Part shown: piece after piece, positions 9,399 through 16,922 of the stretch
Layout of the letters: every line of letters starts with the position of its first letter
Numbering within the stretch: the first letter of the stretch is position 1
DNA from: an uncultured Eggerthellaceae bacterium
GTDB lineage: Bacteria; Actinomycetota; Coriobacteriia; Coriobacteriales; Eggerthellaceae
Assembly (NCBI GenBank): GCA_934617065.1
Contig: CAKTTY010000003.1
Location: forward strand, 62,001 to 126,000
Direction of reading: 5' to 3'
Length of the DNA stretch: 64,000 nucleotides
Program-made: the position numbers and the translations under genes
The notes under the pieces: generated by a model
What the model was told of the DNA's origin: nothing
What the model saw: only the letters and a program-made list of their open reading frames with translations
Database searches by the model: none

Positions 9399-9698
9399 TT
9401 CACCGCAACCCCAAAGCTCAAGCATTCCGAAGAGCACGAAGCCGTATGCGCTTCCCAAGCAGACCCCGCCCCTGAAAGCAACGAAACTAGGAATCCCCTT
9501 TCCTCCCAGCGAAGAGGCTTCCCTTCCTGCACGCTCAAAACGCGATAAAGCTCGCCCGCGGAAAGACCCCCTAGCGATGGAAACAATGCAGATAAAGTCA
9601 TATTCCGTTTGATCGCTTTCGCAATTAACTTAAGCTAACAACTGAGAATGTAACGGTTTCGCGCCTTAGGCGACGAAACAACGAATAAGGAGCTTGCT
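9399..9698. other. Intergenic region before map
   Basis: About 300 nt with no recognisable gene. It becomes AT-rich over 9590-9660, upstream of map, where the map promoter is presumably located. I could not pick a convincing -35/-10 pair. Confidence 0.5.
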
Positions 9699-10583
9699 AT
9701 GTACGACAACGGCCCAAAGCCCGGACGCAACGATGAGTGCTGGTGCGGAAGCGGAAAGAAATATAAGAAGTGCCACGGCCCCATTGATAGCCGCCTCGAA
9801 AGTTTTTATCTCGACGGATACGAAGTGGTGCCCCGTTCGCTTCTTAAAAGCCACGAAGAAATCGAGGGCATTAAGCGCTCTGCCGCTATCAATATCGGGG
9901 TGCTCGATTATGTTGCCGAGCATATCAAGCCAGGCGTTACCACCGCTGAAATAGACAAGTGGATCTATGACTACACGGTTGAGCATGGAGGCATCCCCGC
10001 CGACCTTAACTTCGAGGGCTACCCCAACAGCGTTTGCACCTCCATCAACAGCGTGGTATGTCATGGCATCCCCAGCGACGACGATGTGCTCAAAGAAGGC
10101 GATATCGTCAACGTGGACTGCTCTACCATTTTGGACGGATATTACTCCGACTCTTCGCGCATGTTCTGCATCGGCGAAGTGAGCCCCGAGCGTAAAAAAC
10201 TTGTCGACGTAACCTATGAAGCTGTTCAGCGCGGCCTAGCCGCAGTAAAACCCTGGGCAACCGTAGGCGACATCGCCCATGCCGTGCAAACATATGCCGA
10301 AGAAAACGGCTTTAGTGTGGTGCGCGAATTCGGAGGGCACGGCATCGGAAACGACTTCCATGAAGACCCCTTCGTCTTCTTCGTGGGCGAACCTGGAGAA
10401 GGCGCGGTTCTAGCACCGGGCATGTGCTTCACCATTGAGCCTATGATCAACGCAGGCGGTCCCGAACTGAATATGGAAGATCCCAACGGCTGGACCGTCC
10501 GTACTAAAGATGGCTCGGATTCCGCCCAGTGGGAAGTGCAGCTCGTTGTAACCGAAGACGGATACGAGCTTATTTCCTGGTAA
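9699..10583 (+). CDS. map: Type I methionine aminopeptidase with N-terminal SEC-C zinc motif
   Basis: This 294-residue enzyme removes the initiator Met from nascent proteins in the cytoplasm. Residues 1-30 carry a SEC-C-like motif (RNDECWCGSGKKYKKCHG) that would bind zinc and may dock the enzyme at the ribosome; this accessory segment is also known from other type I MAPs. The pita-bread domain fills the rest. Visible metal ligands are the Asp pair in VDCSTILDGYYSDSSRMF, His in GHGIGNDFHEDP, Glu in FTIEPMI and Glu in SAQWEVQLVV. Eukaryote-like HT after the last Glu is replaced by VQ, a minor change. ATG 9699 has AAGGAG 8 nt upstream. It is monocistronic, with its own terminator. Confidence 0.95.
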   Translation: MYDNGPKPGRNDECWCGSGKKYKKCHGPIDSRLESFYLDGYEVVPRSLLKSHEEIEGIKRSAAINIGVLDYVAEHIKPGVTTAEIDKWIYDYTVEHGGIPADLNFEGYPNSVCTSINSVVCHGIPSDDDVLKEGDIVNVDCSTILDGYYSDSSRMFCIGEVSPERKKLVDVTYEAVQRGLAAVKPWATVGDIAHAVQTYAEENGFSVVREFGGHGIGNDFHEDPFVFFVGEPGEGAVLAPGMCFTIEPMINAGGPELNMEDPNGWTVRTKDGSDSAQWEVQLVVTEDGYELISW

Positions 10584-10684
10584 AACGACACAACACCAAA
10601 GAGGTTTGCGTTCACCTTATTTTGGTTCTCCTGTGGGCAAAATGCTCCAACACAATCGATACTGATAAACACGCAACCGTCCTT

Positions 10685-10724
10685 ATTCGGCTGTCAGATA
10701 GATCATCCTGGCAGCCGAATTTTA
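10685..10724 (+). terminator. Intrinsic terminator of map
   Basis: ATTCGGCTG (10685-10693) pairs exactly with CAGCCGAAT (10712-10720), followed by TTTTA. It lies about 100 nt after the map stop. Confidence 0.75.
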
Positions 10725-10781
10725 TCCCTGCCGGAAGAAACCCAAATAGCCCGCCAAAACCAACTGGGGTTCCATACAACA

Positions 10782-10817
10782 GAAAAGGCCCGCCGAAGAA
10801 TCGTCTTCGTCGGGCCT
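10782..10817 (-). terminator. Intrinsic terminator of the haem-degrading-domain gene
   Basis: On the minus strand AGGCCCG-A-CGAAG pairs with CTTCG-G-CGGGCCT (arms at 10805-10817 and 10786-10798; the A/G step is a mismatch). A TTTTCT run follows, 22 nt past the stop of the minus-strand gene. Confidence 0.8.
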
Positions 10818-10839
10818 CACAAACTCGGTTGGCTGCCCC

Positions 10840-11346
10840 CTATATCAGGCCAGAGACATCAATGCCCAATTCGCCGTGTATGGCTTTTTCGACCGTCTCG
10901 AACGCCAATGCATGATCTTCATGGCTTGCCATTCCCGAAATGGTCAAGGTGCCCACCATGCCCGCGCCCTTAATGCACAAGGGGAAGCAACCGCCTGCTG
11001 GCGCATAATCTTCATACGACATACCGCGCCATTCGAATGGGTGAAGCCCCTGTTCACACCAGCACTCCCAAAAATATGAGCTCTGGTTGGTAGCGTAAGC
11101 AAGATTTTCTTTACGGCGAAGCCAGTTATCGCTTTCGGGTTTTGTTCCTGCCATCGAAAGCGAGAACAATGTACGACGATTCAGCGTGATACGCGTTGCG
11201 ACAGGCTTGCCCATTTCACGTGCGCGGCGAACCACATAGAAGCCCATCTGAAGCGCAAGCTCTTCGTCGATTCGATCGAATTCGTACATGGTTTCTTGTT
11301 CTTTGATGCGTTCCATCAGTGCTTCGATATTGTCTGTTTGTTCCAT
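10840..11346 (-). CDS. Haem-degrading-domain / UPF0303-type protein
   Basis: This 168-residue cytosolic protein resembles the UPF0303 branch of the Haem_degrading (GlcG/HbpS-like) fold: an N-terminal helix, then beta-strand pairs with the conserved pieces KPVATRITLNRRTLFSLSMA, GTKPESDNWLRRKENLAY, YAPAGGCFPLCIKG and VGTLTISGMASHEDH. Members are small PAS-like proteins, some binding haem or other small ligands; the reaction for this branch is not established. It is flanked by its own terminator and convergent with map, so it is probably monocistronic. Function beyond the fold is not inferred. Confidence 0.8.
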   Translation of the reverse strand: MEQTDNIEALMERIKEQETMYEFDRIDEELALQMGFYVVRRAREMGKPVATRITLNRRTLFSLSMAGTKPESDNWLRRKENLAYATNQSSYFWECWCEQGLHPFEWRGMSYEDYAPAGGCFPLCIKGAGMVGTLTISGMASHEDHALAFETVEKAIHGELGIDVSGLI

Positions 11347-11559
11347 AGCGACCCCCTAGTATCTCCCAAACCTATACTGCAAATTTTCCCAGAAACGAAA
11401 CAGTCACACCAGAGATCAGAAAGCTCAAAAATGCACTTGGGTTCCAGGGCATCGCACCGCATAGCGAAACCGATATCACCATGAATCAACTGCAACAAGC
11501 CGAATAGCCAGAGCCGCGGCAAACAAAAGCACTCTCTCCTTTGCGGTAGAATTGCAATC

Positions 11560-12297
11560 ATGAAACCAATCGCTCACATCCACACCGACATGCCGCAGAA
11601 ATTCGGCATTCCCCGAAACAGCTTCCTTGCACCGCACTTGCAGGGAACCATCGTCTTCGAACCGGAGTTCGCCCTGAACTCAGCAGTTGAGGGGATAGAA
11701 GGCTTTACGTACCTATGGCTCATCTGGGAGTTCGAGAATGGAACCCCTGGAGGCACCGCCGCCGATATAGCCAACGATGTACAAACCGAAAACAAACGAG
11801 GTACCTCAGAAAAATGGTATCCGACCGTTAGGCCGCCACGACTAGGGGGCGCCAAGCGCATGGGGGTGTTTGCCACCCGCAGTCCCTTCCGCCCTAACCC
11901 CATCGGGCTTACCTGCGTAAAATTAGAGCGCATAGAGCTCACTGAAAACGGCCCGATTATTCATGTTTCGGGCGCCGATCTACGCGATGGTACGCCTATT
12001 TTCGATATAAAGCCCTACATTCCCTTTGCCGATTGCCACCCCGACGCGCAAGGCGGCTTCATCGACGAAACACCTTGGCAAGAGCTCACCGTTCACTGCC
12101 CCGCTAAACTGCTGCAGGCCATTCCCGAAGAAAAGCGCAAAGGTCTCCTTGAAGTGCTAAGCCAAGACCCACGTCGCGCAGGCAGCAAGCATGAACCCAA
12201 GCGTACGTATCATCTTGCCTATGCAGGGTTCGATATTGCCTTTACCGTTGATAATACAAATCTTCACGTTCAAAGGATCGAACCCGCCATCGCCTAA
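11560..12297 (+). CDS. trmO: tRNA (N6-threonylcarbamoyladenosine37-N6)-methyltransferase TrmO
   Basis: This 245-residue protein matches the TrmO/TsaA (VirR-like beta-barrel) family, which uses SAM to methylate t6A37 in tRNAs reading ACY codons. Family hallmarks are GIPRNSFLAPHLQGTIVF near the N-terminus, RPPRLGGAKRMGVFATRSPF then RPNPIGLT (about residues 87-115), and the acidic DLRDGTPIFDIKPYIPFAD segment. The C-terminal part corresponds to the short helical cap domain. A TAGAAT hexamer (11545-11550) lies only 9 nt before the ATG and no SD is visible, so the mRNA may be nearly leaderless (inference). Monocistronic. Confidence 0.92.
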   Translation: MKPIAHIHTDMPQKFGIPRNSFLAPHLQGTIVFEPEFALNSAVEGIEGFTYLWLIWEFENGTPGGTAADIANDVQTENKRGTSEKWYPTVRPPRLGGAKRMGVFATRSPFRPNPIGLTCVKLERIELTENGPIIHVSGADLRDGTPIFDIKPYIPFADCHPDAQGGFIDETPWQELTVHCPAKLLQAIPEEKRKGLLEVLSQDPRRAGSKHEPKRTYHLAYAGFDIAFTVDNTNLHVQRIEPAIA

Positions 12298-12323
12298 GGC
12301 GTGAACCTACCCCCCCAACAAAT

Positions 12324-12360
12324 AGAGGGAATGCGAAGTTTCGCATTCCCTCTAACTTTT
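12324..12360 (+). terminator. Intrinsic terminator of trmO
   Basis: AGAGGGAATGCGAA (12324-12337) pairs perfectly with TTCGCATTCCCTCT (12340-12353), then AACTTTTTAG. It lies between convergent trmO and ddh and may serve both. Confidence 0.85.
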
Positions 12361-12386
12361 TAGCAATTCGCTGATTGGCTATTGCG

Positions 12387-13364
12387 TTACAGCATATGAG
12401 CACGCAGCTCTTCGCCAGACTTCGCAGAAAGATAAGCCGGCGCAATATCGAATACCGTTTTGCAACCATGGTTGCCCTCAGCAGAAAGACGAGCAACAGC
12501 ACGAGCATAGCAAGCCAGCACGCAAGCAGTGAACTCGGGGTTGGACTCAAGATCAAGCGAATACTCGATCTTGCAGTTCTTGTCACCAGCGGTTTTACCG
12601 GTGCGGATAACCATGCCCCCATGAGGCAGGCCAGCATGATCGCGATCGAGCTCTTCCTGACTGATGAAGTTCACGGTAACGTCATATTCGTCAAAGTAGT
12701 TTGGCATTTCCACAATCTGCTTGGTTACCTCAGCAGGATCAGCGCCCTCTTCCAAAACAACCCAGCACTCACGCGTATGCTTTTCGCGCGTGGTGAGCTC
12801 AGGGTTAGAGCCCGAACGAACCGCTTCCAGTGCCTCAGGAACGGGGATGGTGTATTGACGAGCATCAGCGACGCCAGGAATACGACGGAGCGCATCGGAA
12901 TGCCCCTGGGAAACGCCACGACCCCAGAAGGTGTAGTCGGCACCTTCCGGCAGGATGCAGTTTGCGTACAAACGGTTCAAGGAGAACAGGCCGGGATCCC
13001 AGCCGCATGAGATCAGGGCAGTTTTGCCAGCACCCTTAGCCGCCTCATCAACCTTGGCAAAATGCGTAGGGATTTTCGCATGGGTATCGAAGGAATCTAC
13101 CACATTGTACAGAGCAGCGTACTTCGGCGTCTGTTCAGGCAGATCGGTTGCGCTGCCGCCGCACAGGATCAAAACATCAATATCCTCGTTGCCCGTTTCA
13201 AGGTCTGAAACCGAGCGGACGGGAACGCCAGGAGTAGCGATAGTTACGGTTTCGGGATTACGGCGCGTATATACAGCCGCCAGTTCCATATCATCGTTTT
13301 GACGAACGGCAAGCTCAACACCCTTGCCAAGATTTCCGTAGCCCAAGATACCAACTCGAATCAT
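12387..13364 (-). CDS. ddh: meso-Diaminopimelate D-dehydrogenase
   Basis: This 325-residue protein matches the Ddh family, which makes meso-DAP in one NADPH-dependent step from tetrahydrodipicolinate, supplying lysine and peptidoglycan cross-links. The N-terminal Rossmann motif GILGYGNLGKGVE (residues 5-17) is followed by a central DAP-binding and dimerisation region: LCGGSATDLPEQ, ISCGWDPGLFSLNR, TFWGRGVSQGHSDALRRI and HGGMVIRTG are typical. Length fits the family (about 320-330). It is monocistronic and convergent with trmO. A dehydrogenase route to DAP is found only in some bacteria, so it is a useful lineage trait. Confidence 0.95.
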   Translation of the reverse strand: MIRVGILGYGNLGKGVELAVRQNDDMELAAVYTRRNPETVTIATPGVPVRSVSDLETGNEDIDVLILCGGSATDLPEQTPKYAALYNVVDSFDTHAKIPTHFAKVDEAAKGAGKTALISCGWDPGLFSLNRLYANCILPEGADYTFWGRGVSQGHSDALRRIPGVADARQYTIPVPEALEAVRSGSNPELTTREKHTRECWVVLEEGADPAEVTKQIVEMPNYFDEYDVTVNFISQEELDRDHAGLPHGGMVIRTGKTAGDKNCKIEYSLDLESNPEFTACVLACYARAVARLSAEGNHGCKTVFDIAPAYLSAKSGEELRAHML

Positions 13365-13751
13365 GTGGCTTCCTTTCTAATCAAGCCCAGTTTATAAAAC
13401 AGGACAAACTCTCACATTAGAGATTGTACGCTGCAAGCATTGGAGATTTGTTTTGAACGTATTAATACTACGGAAAACGAAACGAAATGGTTAACCACTA
13501 GCCAAGCAGTTATCTAGATCAAGCAGATGCGCGCATCTACATCGATTCGATGGTTGAATGGGGCACCGACTATCAAAAGCTCGTCAACAAGGCTTAGGCA
13601 ACCCACGCTCGTCTTCTTTGCTAGAATAGTCAGCCTGATAAACCCAAAGCGTGGACTTTTCCAGACGCCCTTCGTCTCCTTTTCGCCACGCAACCGCAAA
13701 GCTGCATTCACTTTTGCAATGCAGCGAAACGATTGCCCGAAGGAGTTCACG
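13365..13751. other. Divergent intergenic region between ddh and the DMT transporter
   Basis: About 390 nt. The half near ddh is AT-rich and presumably holds its promoter. A TAGAAT at 13622-13627 is a -10 candidate for the plus-strand transporter. The transporter frame is open back to 13527, but that N-terminal extension is Arg/Ser-rich, unlike a membrane protein, so I count it as leader. Confidence 0.5.
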
Positions 13752-14702
13752 TTGTCTCAGAATGTTCCCAAGCATAAGCCATTTGCCACCGCCGCAGCCG
13801 ATGCGGGTACTCGAACCAAGGCTGCTATCTTGGTGTTCTTCGGTGGCGCCTGCTACGGTTTCAACGCCACCTGCTACAAGCTTTCCTACGCATGGGGGTT
13901 CAGCTCTGCACAAATTGCCGCCGCACAGATGTGGGCGGGCTTCGCGTTGTTTGCCGTATTCCTTCTCTTCAATCGCGCCCAAGGAAAACGATGGGCAAAA
14001 CTTGGCTGCGCCAATACGCTGAAGCTTCTTGGCATCGGCGCCGTAACCTGCATTACCTCGATCTTCTACACCTACGCTATGAGCGTGTTGCCCGTTGCCT
14101 TGGCCCTAACCCTCCTATTCCAATTCACCTGGATAGGCACGGTGATTCAAGTAATCATGACGCACAGGCCACCCGCACTTAGCCAGGTGATATCGGCGAT
14201 AATCATCGTGTTCGGAACGGTGTTTGCGAGCGGGCTCTACGCTACCGATCTTTCGAGTTGCAACCCGTTGGGCATCGCAGCCGGACTCCTTGCCGCCGTA
14301 AGCTGCGCTTCATTCTTAGCGCTGTCGGGCCAGGTGCAGCCAAGATGCTCGCAAGCTCAGCGAGGCTTGATTGTCTGCGGCGGCGCGGTGATTATGTCGC
14401 ACCTCACCTGCCCTAATTTCATCGTTTCAGGCGTGCTCTTACAGGGCATTGCCCCTCTGGGCTTAATTGCCGGAGCATGTGGGTTCTTCCTGCCAATTCT
14501 GCTATTAAGCATGGGAACGCCTCATTTGCCCGCTGGACTATCTTCGGTGCTGGCTGCATCGGAGCTGCCAGCTGGATTGTTTGTGGCCATGATCGTGCTC
14601 GGGTCGCCAATCGGCGCCATCGAATGGCTGGGCGTTGCCGTTATCCTGCTTGGCATCTGCGTTTCCCAACTGCAGCTCTTCCCCAGAAAAACGCCACGCT
14701 AA
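13752..14702 (+). CDS. DMT-superfamily (EamA) transporter
   Basis: This 316-residue membrane protein has about ten hydrophobic helices arranged as two EamA-like halves, the layout of the drug/metabolite transporter superfamily. GGACYGFNATCYKLSYAWGF opens the first half; the second begins near NPLGIAAGLLAAVSCASFLA. A TTG start at 13752 is chosen because GAAGGAG lies 6 nt upstream and the frame before it encodes no membrane sequence. An upstream ATG at 13527 in the same frame has no SD. The substrate is unknown; many relatives export amino acids or metabolites. It stands alone, followed by an apparently featureless 140-nt gap. Confidence 0.85.
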   Translation: MSQNVPKHKPFATAAADAGTRTKAAILVFFGGACYGFNATCYKLSYAWGFSSAQIAAAQMWAGFALFAVFLLFNRAQGKRWAKLGCANTLKLLGIGAVTCITSIFYTYAMSVLPVALALTLLFQFTWIGTVIQVIMTHRPPALSQVISAIIIVFGTVFASGLYATDLSSCNPLGIAAGLLAAVSCASFLALSGQVQPRCSQAQRGLIVCGGAVIMSHLTCPNFIVSGVLLQGIAPLGLIAGACGFFLPILLLSMGTPHLPAGLSSVLAASELPAGLFVAMIVLGSPIGAIEWLGVAVILLGICVSQLQLFPRKTPR

Positions 14703-14848
14703 ACGAATCTTTCCTGAAAGATATCCACATCACTTCCCGGGTTCAAACGAATGCACCAGCAAGGAGCCAGCGAGCATCGCTTCGTTTCAATGCGATAGAA
14801 TAGAACGACTCAGTTCAATGGCTTAAACCATCGATTAAAGGATCAACC

Positions 14849-15271
14849 ATGAGCATAAAAGAATTCACCACCGACGAGGCGCTGCTCAGCACGCCCTGCG
14901 AAAAAGCAACCGCCGAAGACGCTGCCGTGGCGCAGGATCTGCTTGACACCTTGGCTTCACTTGAAGGCGCAGCATGCGTGCATGCGAATCAAATCGGGGT
15001 AACCAAGAGCTTGTTCGCTTACCTTGACGAAAACGACAATCCCCACGTTATGTACAACCCTACCATTCTTATCGGATTGGTGCCCAAGAAGGAAACCGAA
15101 AGCTGCTTCACCCACGAAGAGCCCACCGTTAATACTCGTTATGAAAAGGTGAAGGTCTCTTACCAAGAGCTGGTAGACGGCAAGCTCGTTTCTCGAAAGA
15201 AAGACTTCCATGGCTGGGTCGCTCAGCTTATCCAACACATGGCAGACCACAGCAAAGGTAAGCTCGTTTAG
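14849..15271 (+). CDS. Peptide-deformylase-fold protein lacking the catalytic glutamate
   Basis: At 140 residues it has the size and three-motif layout of a short deformylase. Motif I is GAACVHANQIG (40-50), retaining Gln48. Motif II is ESCFTHEE with Cys86 in the EGCLS position. Motif III is LIQHMADH (127-134). In active deformylases motif III is HExxH, where the two His bind metal and the Glu is the catalytic base; here that Glu is Met131, while Cys86, His130 and His134 remain. Metal binding may be kept, but ordinary deformylation would not be expected (inference). ATG 14849 has AAAGGATC upstream. A canonical deformylase may exist elsewhere in the genome. Confidence 0.8.
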   Translation: MSIKEFTTDEALLSTPCEKATAEDAAVAQDLLDTLASLEGAACVHANQIGVTKSLFAYLDENDNPHVMYNPTILIGLVPKKETESCFTHEEPTVNTRYEKVKVSYQELVDGKLVSRKKDFHGWVAQLIQHMADHSKGKLV

Positions 15272-15291
15272 GCATAGCTCAAGCATTGCAC

Positions 15292-15325
15292 AACGGCGTT
15301 GGAATCTTCCAACGCCGTTTTTTAT
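15292..15325 (+). terminator. Intrinsic terminator of the deformylase-like gene
   Basis: AACGGCGTTGG (15292-15302) pairs exactly with CCAACGCCGTT (15309-15319), followed by TTTTATT. Confidence 0.9.
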
Positions 15326-15377
15326 TGGAAGGGCCACCAACGAACAGGCGATAGCAAAAATCCGATATCATGAAGCT

Positions 15378-16067
15378 ATGGAACAAACAGTAGAAATAGC
15401 TGGGCAAACGATATCGATCCACTCTAGTGGCAACACACTGGTATCTTACGATCCTGTGGTGTATCTACATAGCCTCGAAGGAAACGGCAGTGGAGTTTGG
15501 GAGCAGTGCCAATCGCTGCATTGCCCACCCTTTACCCTAATATCTATTCTGACCCCCAACTGGAACGATTCTCTAACACCTTGGAGATGCGAAGGCCTTT
15601 TCGCAGAAGATAAGCCTTTCGAGGGAAACGCCCAGCAGTACCTTACTCGGTTTGAGACGATAGTCGCTCAAACCGAGCAGCATCTCGGAATAACGCCACA
15701 GCATCGCTGCATTGCCGGCTATTCCCTGGCAGGACTATTCGCCGCCTGGATGCCATTCAACACCACCCTCTTCGACGCCCTTGCAAGCGCATCGGGCTCG
15801 CTGTGGTACCCCGACTTCAGTGAATACGTATCAACGAATGCCTTTGCAAAGAAACCTTTGTGCGCCTATTTTTCCCTTGGCTCGAAAGAAGCAAAAACAC
15901 CCAGCCGCCTTCTGCGCACCGTTGCGCAGGGAACGAAAAGCGTGGTTTCGTCCTTCCAAGAAAAAGGCGTAGAAACCTTTTTTGAATCCAATCCAGGAAA
16001 CCACTTCAAGGAACCCGATCTGCGCATGGCAAAGGGTATCTGTTGGATGCTTCAGCAATTTGCCTGA
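15378..16067 (+). CDS. Putative alpha/beta-hydrolase-fold esterase
   Basis: This 229-residue protein resembles the esterase-D/Fes-like branch of the alpha/beta hydrolase fold. The nucleophile elbow GYSLAG (about residues 114-119) provides the Ser; FSLGSKEAKTP and NPGNHFKEPD in the C-terminal third fit the Asp/Glu and His positions of the triad. No signal peptide is seen, so it is probably cytoplasmic. ATG 15378 is the first Met that keeps family-like sequence; SD support is weak. The substrate is not determinable: relatives hydrolyse siderophore esters or S-formylglutathione. It lies between a terminator and the nitroreductase gene, with no operon partner. Confidence 0.75.
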   Translation: MEQTVEIAGQTISIHSSGNTLVSYDPVVYLHSLEGNGSGVWEQCQSLHCPPFTLISILTPNWNDSLTPWRCEGLFAEDKPFEGNAQQYLTRFETIVAQTEQHLGITPQHRCIAGYSLAGLFAAWMPFNTTLFDALASASGSLWYPDFSEYVSTNAFAKKPLCAYFSLGSKEAKTPSRLLRTVAQGTKSVVSSFQEKGVETFFESNPGNHFKEPDLRMAKGICWMLQQFA

Positions 16068-16225
16068 TGGATTGAAACCCTAAACCCATTCATGAAAATA
16101 ATGCTATAACACCAGATAAACCTTTAATATTTATGATTTTCATATAAAGTGGCAGATGAAACGGTTCCTTGCGACATCAAAAACGCTATGTTCATACCTG
16201 TAAAGCTCTTAGTGAAAGGCCCGTC

Positions 16226-16738
16226 ATGGAATTCAAAGAAGTAGTTGAAGATCGTTACTCTTGCAAGAAGTTCAACGGCGAGCCCGTTACCGAAAAGGCT
16301 CTGAAAGCTATCCTGGAAGCAGGGCGCGTGGCACCCACCGCAAAAAACCTGCAAGAACAGCATGTTTACGTGGTGCAATCGCCCGAAAAGCTCGCCCTTA
16401 TCGATGAGCTTACCCCTTGTCGCTACGGCGCCACCACGGTACTTGTCGTAGCCTTCAACAAGGAAAACGTTTTCACCTATCCTGGCGGAACGCGCGATTC
16501 CGGCATCGAAAACGCCACCATCGTGGCTACGCACATGTTACTCGCTGCAAAGAACGCTGGCGTAGACAGCTGCTGGGTGAACTTCTTCAACCCAGAGGAA
16601 GTAGCAGGAAAACTCGAGCTTCCCGAAAACGAAGAAGTGCTGATGATGCTCGACTTGGGCTACGCCGCAGAAGATGGAAAGCCGCTGCCGAACCATGCCA
16701 GCCGCAAACCCCTCAACGACACCGTAACCTACCTCTAG
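16226..16738 (+). CDS. Nitroreductase-family FMN protein
   Basis: This 170-residue protein has the signature of small FMN-dependent nitroreductases: RYSCKKFNGEPVTEKAL at the N-terminus (FMN phosphate contact), ILEAGRVAPTAKNLQ (about residues 32-46), a central IVATHMLLAAKNAGVDSCWV and the C-terminal LDLGYAAEDGKP. Such enzymes transfer two electrons from NAD(P)H to nitro groups, quinones or other acceptors; the physiological substrate is unknown. ATG 16226 is preceded by GTGAAAGG. An in-frame upstream ATG at 16169 would add 19 residues unlike the family. It is monocistronic and convergent with the radical SAM gene. Confidence 0.9.
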   Translation: MEFKEVVEDRYSCKKFNGEPVTEKALKAILEAGRVAPTAKNLQEQHVYVVQSPEKLALIDELTPCRYGATTVLVVAFNKENVFTYPGGTRDSGIENATIVATHMLLAAKNAGVDSCWVNFFNPEEVAGKLELPENEEVLMMLDLGYAAEDGKPLPNHASRKPLNDTVTYL

Positions 16739-16781
16739 CCCCCGCTAAGGGCATTCACGCATAAGACTCGATGCAACCCAA

Positions 16782-16815
16782 AGAGGCCGCCTTTCGGCTA
16801 AGAAAGGCGGCCTCT
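16782..16815. terminator. Bidirectional terminator-like hairpin
   Basis: AGAGGCCGCCTTTC (16782-16795) pairs exactly with GAAAGGCGGCCTCT (16802-16815). It lies between the convergent nitroreductase and radical SAM genes. Neither side has a strong T-run. Confidence 0.7.
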
Positions 16816-16922
16816 CATAGTATTGAACGGCGTTGGTTCTTTGCCCACGCTTAAGCGGCTCAAACGAAAACAGGAAATCCCGCAGATCAAACAAGGGGCG
16901 AACGCTGATCAACACCCAAAGA

